Below are positions 12,376 to 13,257 of a stretch of 13,257 nucleotides of DNA, one piece after another. Within the stretch, counting starts at the first letter, position 1; every line of letters begins with the position of its first letter. The stretch is from positions 1 to 13,257 of the forward strand of contig JAQTYS010000053.1 of the NCBI GenBank assembly GCA_028688175.1, in the 5' to 3' direction. The stretch is from Methanothrix sp. GTDB lineage: Archaea; Halobacteriota; Methanosarcinia; Methanotrichales; Methanotrichaceae. The notes beneath the pieces were generated by a model. It saw only the letters and a list, made by a program, of their open reading frames with translations. It did not search any database and was not told the origin of the DNA. Position numbers and translations under genes: made by a program.

Positions 12376-13257
12376 CTATTCATCTCCGCCCATGCCGCCC
12401 ATACCTGGTGGCATTCCGCCCATGCCGCCTGGCATGCCGCCCGCTCCGCCTGACTTGGAAGCGATGACATCGTCGATGCGCAGGATCATGACCGCGGCCT
12501 CGGTGGCACTGTTGATGGCCTGAGTCTTAACCCGCAGGGGTTCGACCACGCCAAGCTTTAGCATGTCCACCGGCTCGCCGGTGTCCATATCCAGGCCAGA
12601 GCTCTTAACGCCCTTCTCGTGCTGGCTTCTCAGAGATACCAGGGAATCGATCTGATCGAGGCCGGCGTTCTCAGCCAGGGTCTTGGGGATTACCTCCATG
12701 GAGTCAGCGAAGGCCTCGATGGAGAGTTGCTCTCGACCGCCCACGGTTGCCGCGTACTCCCGCAGGCGCAGGGCCAGCTCTACCTCAGGGGCACCGCCGC
12801 CGGGGACAAGCTGTTTATCCTCTACAACCACGCCCACAACGCGCAGAGCATCTTCCATAGCCCGGTTGAGTTCATCGACCACGTGCTCGGTTCCGCCCCG
12901 CAGGATGATGGAGACTGACTTGGGATTCTCGCACTCTTCCACGAAGGTCATCTTCTCGTCGCCGATCTTTCTCTCTTCGACGGTGCCGGCTTTTCCCAGG
13001 TCGTTCTTGGTCAGATCGTGGATGCTGGTGACAACCCTTCCGCCAGTGGCGCGAGCGAGCTTCTCCATATCGCTCTTCTTGACACGGCGTACGGTGTAGA
13101 TGCCTGCCTTGGCCAGGAAGTGCTGGGCCAGGTCATCGATGCCCTTCTGGCAGAAGACGACGTTTGCCCCGGTGGCCATGATGTCATCCACCATGCCCTT
13201 GAGCATGGTCTCTTCCTGGTCCAGGAAGGCCTGCAGCTGGTCGGGTGAGGTGATCTC
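12376..13257 (-). CDS. Thermosome subunit (group II chaperonin), C-terminal part
   Basis: The C-terminal 293 residues of a group II chaperonin subunit, which folds proteins in an ATP-driven double ring. The reading frame stays open to the right edge (first visible residues EITSPDQLQAFLDQEE), so the gene continues beyond the window; a full subunit is about 550 residues. Visible are the end of the apical domain (GANVVFCQKGIDDLAQHFL), the intermediate hinge, and equatorial motifs GGGAPEVELALRLREYA, SIEAFADSMEVIPKTLAENAG and LRIDDVIASK. The tail is the Gly/Met repeat GGMPGGMGGMPPGMGGMGGDE typical of archaeal thermosomes, which points into the ring cavity. Internal Met residues near the edge are not the start. 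Which paralogue (alpha, beta or gamma) this is cannot be judged here. Confidence 0.96.
   Translation of the reverse strand, partial: EITSPDQLQAFLDQEETMLKGMVDDIMATGANVVFCQKGIDDLAQHFLAKAGIYTVRRVKKSDMEKLARATGGRVVTSIHDLTKNDLGKAGTVEERKIGDEKMTFVEECENPKSVSIILRGGTEHVVDELNRAMEDALRVVGVVVEDKQLVPGGGAPEVELALRLREYAATVGGREQLSIEAFADSMEVIPKTLAENAGLDQIDSLVSLRSQHEKGVKSSGLDMDTGEPVDMLKLGVVEPLRVKTQAINSATEAAVMILRIDDVIASKSGGAGGMPGGMGGMPPGMGGMGGDE

Noticed and set aside
12296..12523. Pro-rich + strand frame (PPMPPIPGGIPPMPP)
   Set aside because: It is the antisense reading of the thermosome Gly-Met tail.
13206..13206. ATG 13206 as the thermosome start
   Set aside because: The frame is open to the edge and encodes conserved chaperonin sequence upstream, so the gene is cut by the window.
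1..13257. CRISPR array, IS element, tRNA or rRNA
   Set aside because: No regularly spaced repeats, transposase-like reading frame, cloverleaf or rRNA sequence was seen in any intergenic stretch.

Overview
The window looks like a chromosome segment of a methanogenic archaeon, most likely in or near Methanothrix (Methanosaeta) within Methanosarcinales. The best evidence is a gene for the chromosomal protein MC1 (1916-2182). Supporting evidence is an archaeal-type AspRS, a thermosome subunit with a Gly-Met tail, TATA-type promoters, U-tract terminators and archaeal small winged-helix regulators. The genus is inferred. I see no IS element, phage gene, CRISPR array, tRNA or rRNA.

Layout. Left (1-1714, +): a short leader with a possible 15-codon ORF, a 30-residue one-helix protein, and a 475-residue sodium:solute symporter (SSS/SLC5) whose start overlaps it. 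Next is MC1 (+), convergent with a secreted three-repeat Ig/FN3-like surface protein (-), then aspS (-). From a divergent promoter region at about 5000 runs a + strand cluster: a KaiC/RAD55-like ATPase without its usual catalytic glutamates, a 69-residue two-helix protein, and a 1058-residue fusion of SSS transporter, STAC-like linker and two DUF835 domains. A BofA-like membrane protein follows, convergent with a small winged-helix gene and overlapping it by 4 nt. The right part is all on the - strand: a winged-helix regulator behind a Ser/Thr/Asn-rich lipoprotein, purC, and the C-terminal half of a thermosome subunit cut by the window edge.

The most interesting part is the 5081-9143 cluster. 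Its large protein has the transporter-plus-STAC front end of CbrA-like sensor kinases, but no histidine kinase; tandem DUF835 domains sit there instead. The preceding gene encodes a P-loop ATPase that appears to have lost the KaiC catalytic pair. I infer a transport-coupled sensing system that does not use phosphorelay. Both SSS loci are also preceded by a tiny membrane-protein gene that overlaps the transporter start, suggesting translational coupling and accessory subunits.

At least two genes (aspS and the SSS-DUF835 fusion) begin with TTG, each behind a plausible Shine-Dalgarno sequence, and the ATPase probably does too.
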